Assembly: GCA_002025645.1 (NCBI GenBank)
Contig: CP018783.1
Coordinates: forward strand, 3,038,001 to 3,102,000
Length of the DNA: 64,000 nucleotides
Direction: 5' to 3'
From: Curtobacterium pusillum
GTDB taxonomy: Bacteria; Actinomycetota; Actinomycetes; Actinomycetales; Microbacteriaceae
Of this stretch, positions 61,694 to 64,000 are shown in pieces. The first letter of the stretch is position 1. Each line of letters begins with the position of its first letter. Below the pieces are notes generated by a model. It was not told the origin of the DNA. It saw only the letters and a list, made by a program, of their open reading frames with translations, and made no database searches. The translations under genes and the position numbers were made by a program.

Positions 61694-62437
61694 GTGTCCG
61701 GTTCGACCAAGCTCACCACCACGCTGAGCCGCGCGGTGGTGACGCCGCTCGCCCGCATGCTGTGGCGTCCGCGGATCATCGGCCGGAAGAACGTCCCGAA
61801 GCGCGGTCCGGTGATCCTGGCGAGCAACCACCGCTCGTTCATCGACTCGCCGGCGATCACGCTCATGGCTCCGCGGAAGGTGTCGTTCCTGGCGAAGCAG
61901 GAGTACTTCACGGGCACGGGTCTGCGCGGTGCCGTCTCGCGGGCGTTCTTCGGCGGGATCGGGGCGATCGGTGTCGAGCGCGGTGCGGGTTCGGCGGCGC
62001 AGCACGCCCTGGACCTCGGCCTCGAACGGCTCGAGGCGGGGGAGGCCTTCGCGATCTACCCCGAGGGCACACGCTCCCTCGACGGACGCCTGTACAAGGG
62101 CCGCACGGGAGTGGCGTGGCTCGCCCTGACGAGTGGCGCCCCAGTGGTCCCGGTCGCACTGACCGGCACCGAGGACGTCCAGCCCGTGGGCTCGCGGATC
62201 CCGAAGCTGGCGAAGGTCACGATCGAGTTCGGGAAGCCGCTCGACCTGTCCGGCTTCGGCGAGGCATCCTCCGGACGTGCACGGCGGCACGCCACCGATG
62301 CCGTGATGACGGCGATCCAGGAGCTCAGCGGTCAGGAGCCCGCGAACGCGTACAACAACCCGCCGGCGACCATCGTCGAGCGCGTCCGTCAGGTGCTCCG
62401 CCGTGACGACCCGACCGAGGCCGTCCAACCGGATTGA
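61694..62437 (+). CDS. 1-acylglycerol-3-phosphate acyltransferase family (PlsC-like)
   Basis: Phospholipid biosynthesis acyltransferase, 247 residues. Motif I NHRSFIDSPA (HxxxxD), motif III FAIYPEGTRSLDGRLYKGRT, and VVPVALTGTE are all present. GTG at 61694 follows GAGGAGG. Last residues are charged and unstructured. Confidence 0.92.
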   Translation: MSGSTKLTTTLSRAVVTPLARMLWRPRIIGRKNVPKRGPVILASNHRSFIDSPAITLMAPRKVSFLAKQEYFTGTGLRGAVSRAFFGGIGAIGVERGAGSAAQHALDLGLERLEAGEAFAIYPEGTRSLDGRLYKGRTGVAWLALTSGAPVVPVALTGTEDVQPVGSRIPKLAKVTIEFGKPLDLSGFGEASSGRARRHATDAVMTAIQELSGQEPANAYNNPPATIVERVRQVLRRDDPTEAVQPD

Positions 62438-62470
62438 CCGCCAACCGTATCGTACGTGACCAACTGCTAT

Positions 62471-62499
62471 TGCACATTCGGAATATCAGTGTTTGAATG
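62471..62499 (+). promoter_or_regulatory. Probable promoter of the Ala/Pro-rich protein gene
   Basis: TTGCAC, 17-base spacer, TTGAAT in a locally AT-rich gap. The transcript would start about 75 bases before the ATG. Confidence 0.5.
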
Positions 62500-62579
62500 G
62501 GGTTGTGCCCAGGGGCACACTCCCACCGCGGCCCGCCCGAGAACGGACCGCCCAGACACCTGATCGGAAGGCAAGCAGC

Positions 62580-62933
62580 ATGTCCTCCACGCCGCTCTTC
62601 GACTCCATCGCCCGCCGTACCGAGGGCACCGCACCCGCACCCGCACCCGCACCCGCGCCGACCGTCGCCCGCGCCACGTTCACGCCCGCGCCGACCTCGC
62701 CGATCTCGGCCCCGGTCGCCGCCCAGGAATCCGTCCTCGTCCCCGCCGCCCTCGTCGCGGCGATCGACGAGATCCCCGGCCGCGTCGCCGTCGCGATCGA
62801 GACCGAGCACCGGGTCTGCGCCGAGCAGCTCGTCCTGGTCGAGGCCGTGGCCGACGCGATCACCCGCGCCGTCGTCGACGCCGTCGTGACCGAGCTCGAG
62901 TGCATCGCCCGCGACGGCGTCGTCCGCGTCTGA
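62580..62933 (+). CDS. Hypothetical protein with PA-repeat linker
   Basis: 117 residues. A (PA)n linker at about 18-27 follows a short N-terminal helix; the second half is helical (AALVAAIDEIPGRVAVAIET, AVADAITRAVVDAVVTELEC). No signal peptide and no family known to me. ATG at 62580 near GGAAGGCAAG. Followed after 18 bases by the M23 gene, so probably one unit. Confidence 0.65.
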   Translation: MSSTPLFDSIARRTEGTAPAPAPAPAPTVARATFTPAPTSPISAPVAAQESVLVPAALVAAIDEIPGRVAVAIETEHRVCAEQLVLVEAVADAITRAVVDAVVTELECIARDGVVRV

Positions 62934-62951
62934 CGACCCCTGGCCCACCCG

Positions 62952-63908
62952 ATGACCACGACGACGGACCACCTGCCGATGCGCCCGCGTGGCGCAGCCC
63001 GGCACACGGCGAACGCGACGGCCGCCCTCGACGCCGACACGTCCGACGCGTCCGACGCGTCCGACATCTCCGAAGCCACCGGGACGGCGGTGCGCACCCC
63101 CGCCGTCCCGGTCTCCAGCTCCGCGCAGACAGCGCGAGCACTGCCGTCACGCCGCGAGCTCCGTCCCGAGTCCCGGGCGACCAGACCCGGCGAGCTCGGC
63201 CGAGCCGTCACACAGGCAATGACGGTCCCGCTCCGCACCCTCGGCAGCGCCGTCGCCTCGGCGAAGGCCGTACCGGTCACGGCGACCGCTGTCGTCGCGT
63301 GCCTGTTCGTGTCCGTCGCGACCCCGCAGACCGCGATGGCGTCGACGCCGCAGGGCATGCTCCCCGCGCTCGACGCGCAGCAGTACACCGCGTCGGCCGG
63401 CACCTCGATCACGGTCGAGCGGGACGCGTTCGCCATCGGGAAGGTCCCCGTCCGCACGGGGCCAGCGGCCGGCACGGCAGCGCCGTCGAAGGGCTCCGGG
63501 GCATCCTCCGTACGCCCGGTCGCCGGGTCGATCCCGGCAGCGGGCGGCTTCGGCTCCCGTTGGGTGCAAGGGTGTGCCGCGTGCTCGACGAACCACCAGG
63601 GACTCGACTTCGCCGCTCCCACCGGTACCGCGGTCGTCGCGGCGATGTCCGGCCGCGTGGTCTCCGCGGGGGTGTTCGGCGGGTACGGCAACCAGGTCCT
63701 CCTGCAGCACGCCGACGGCCCCCAGACCCGCTACGGGCACCTGTCGCAGATCGGTGTCCGTGTCGGTCAGACCGTCACCGCCGGCCAGCGGATCGGCGCC
63801 GTGGGGAACACCGGTGTCTCCACCGGCTCGCACCTGCACTTCGAGGTCGTCATCGCCGGCACGCCAGTGAACCCGGCCGCCTGGCTGCAGAACCGCGGCC
63901 TGCTCTGA
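62952..63908 (+). CDS. M23 family peptidoglycan endopeptidase
   Basis: 318 residues. A long polar N-terminus with the run SDASDASDIS, one membrane or signal segment (VTATAVVACLFVSVATPQTA at about 108), and the LytM domain: metal ligands in NHQGLDFAAPTG (HxxxD) and GSHLHFEV (HxH), with YGNQVLLQHADG between. Extracellular wall hydrolase or an inactive-type activator; the zinc ligands look intact, so I favour active. CAAC-S pair GCAACS precedes the first His. Confidence 0.9.
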   Translation: MTTTTDHLPMRPRGAARHTANATAALDADTSDASDASDISEATGTAVRTPAVPVSSSAQTARALPSRRELRPESRATRPGELGRAVTQAMTVPLRTLGSAVASAKAVPVTATAVVACLFVSVATPQTAMASTPQGMLPALDAQQYTASAGTSITVERDAFAIGKVPVRTGPAAGTAAPSKGSGASSVRPVAGSIPAAGGFGSRWVQGCAACSTNHQGLDFAAPTGTAVVAAMSGRVVSAGVFGGYGNQVLLQHADGPQTRYGHLSQIGVRVGQTVTAGQRIGAVGNTGVSTGSHLHFEVVIAGTPVNPAAWLQNRGLL

Positions 63909-63970
63909 ACCCGGGCGCGTAGCGTCGGATCCGCGAGCGGCAGGGAGCCGCTGCGGAGACGGAGACGCGC

Positions 63971-64000
63971 GTGCGGGTGAGTGTGCTGGGGACCGGGACG
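63971..64000 (+). CDS. Start of a Rossmann-fold protein, cut by the window edge
   Basis: GTG at 63971 gives MRVSVLGTGT, the first strand and Gly loop of an NAD(P)-binding domain such as a 6-phosphogluconate or hydroxyisobutyrate dehydrogenase. Only ten codons are present. Confidence 0.5.
   Translation, partial: MRVSVLGTGT

Overview
The window is a high-GC, gene-dense chromosome segment from an actinobacterium. I infer a Microbacteriaceae member, with Curtobacterium or a close relative most likely. The basis is very GC-rich codon use, the purF/purM/DUF3073 arrangement, a mycothiol-type DinB protein, a class E sortase, TipA- and PadR-type regulators, and many promoters of the form TANNNT-N6-8-start codon that imply leaderless mRNAs. 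The genus rests on pattern recognition, not on a marker gene. I saw no rRNA, tRNA, CRISPR array, insertion sequence or prophage.

Layout. 0-1 kb holds purQ and purS. 1-8 kb holds a PadR/DHA2 efflux pair, a CtaG-like oxidase assembly protein, a membrane acyltransferase and a Fur-catalase pair. 8.2-12.6 kb is the most unusual part. It starts with a NodA-like N-acyltransferase and is followed by a compact five-gene operon: a small secreted Cys-containing peptide, a lipoprotein broken by a 7-bp duplication, a membrane-anchored peptidoglycan-binding adaptor, an ABC ATPase and a MacB/FtsX-like permease. 12.6-19.5 kb holds a VOC dioxygenase-like protein and an SDR, a membrane protein coupled to signal peptidase I, an AraC regulator, a DUF3800 gene of visibly lower GC, a lipoprotein, a decayed ABC ATPase and a GAF-PP2C phosphatase. 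19.8-28.9 kb is the second purine region (purC-purD, a sterol-carrier-like gene, a large LuxR regulator, purF, purM, DUF3073).

29-43 kb holds a flavoprotein, DoxX, DUF3072, a KimA-like APC transporter, a TipA-type MerR regulator, a PadR-DUF4097 pair with its operators, a YczE/MocR divergent pair and an AcrB-type RND pump. 43.5-49.7 kb holds a lipoprotein esterase, polyphosphate kinase 2, a DEAD-box helicase with a long FDRDDR repeat tract, a DinB protein and two overlapping MarR genes. 49.9-57 kb holds a CalY/TasA-like secreted protein next to a SipW-like signal peptidase with an extra extracellular domain, then sbcDC and a class E sortase. 57-64 kb holds a GNAT protein, an EamA transporter, a CPBP protease, recQ, a PlsC-type acyltransferase, an Ala/Pro-rich protein, an M23 peptidase and the start of a Rossmann-fold protein.

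Beyond the genes, three signals recur. At least four families of 45-100 bp interrupted palindromes sit at gene 3' ends; one family shows a compensatory base-pair change. A 12-mer, CTGGAGGCACGG, is found seven times exactly on both strands, in gene starts, intergenic gaps and protein linkers. Promoter-overlapping palindromes with core TGACGCGTCA precede the VOC and DoxX genes.
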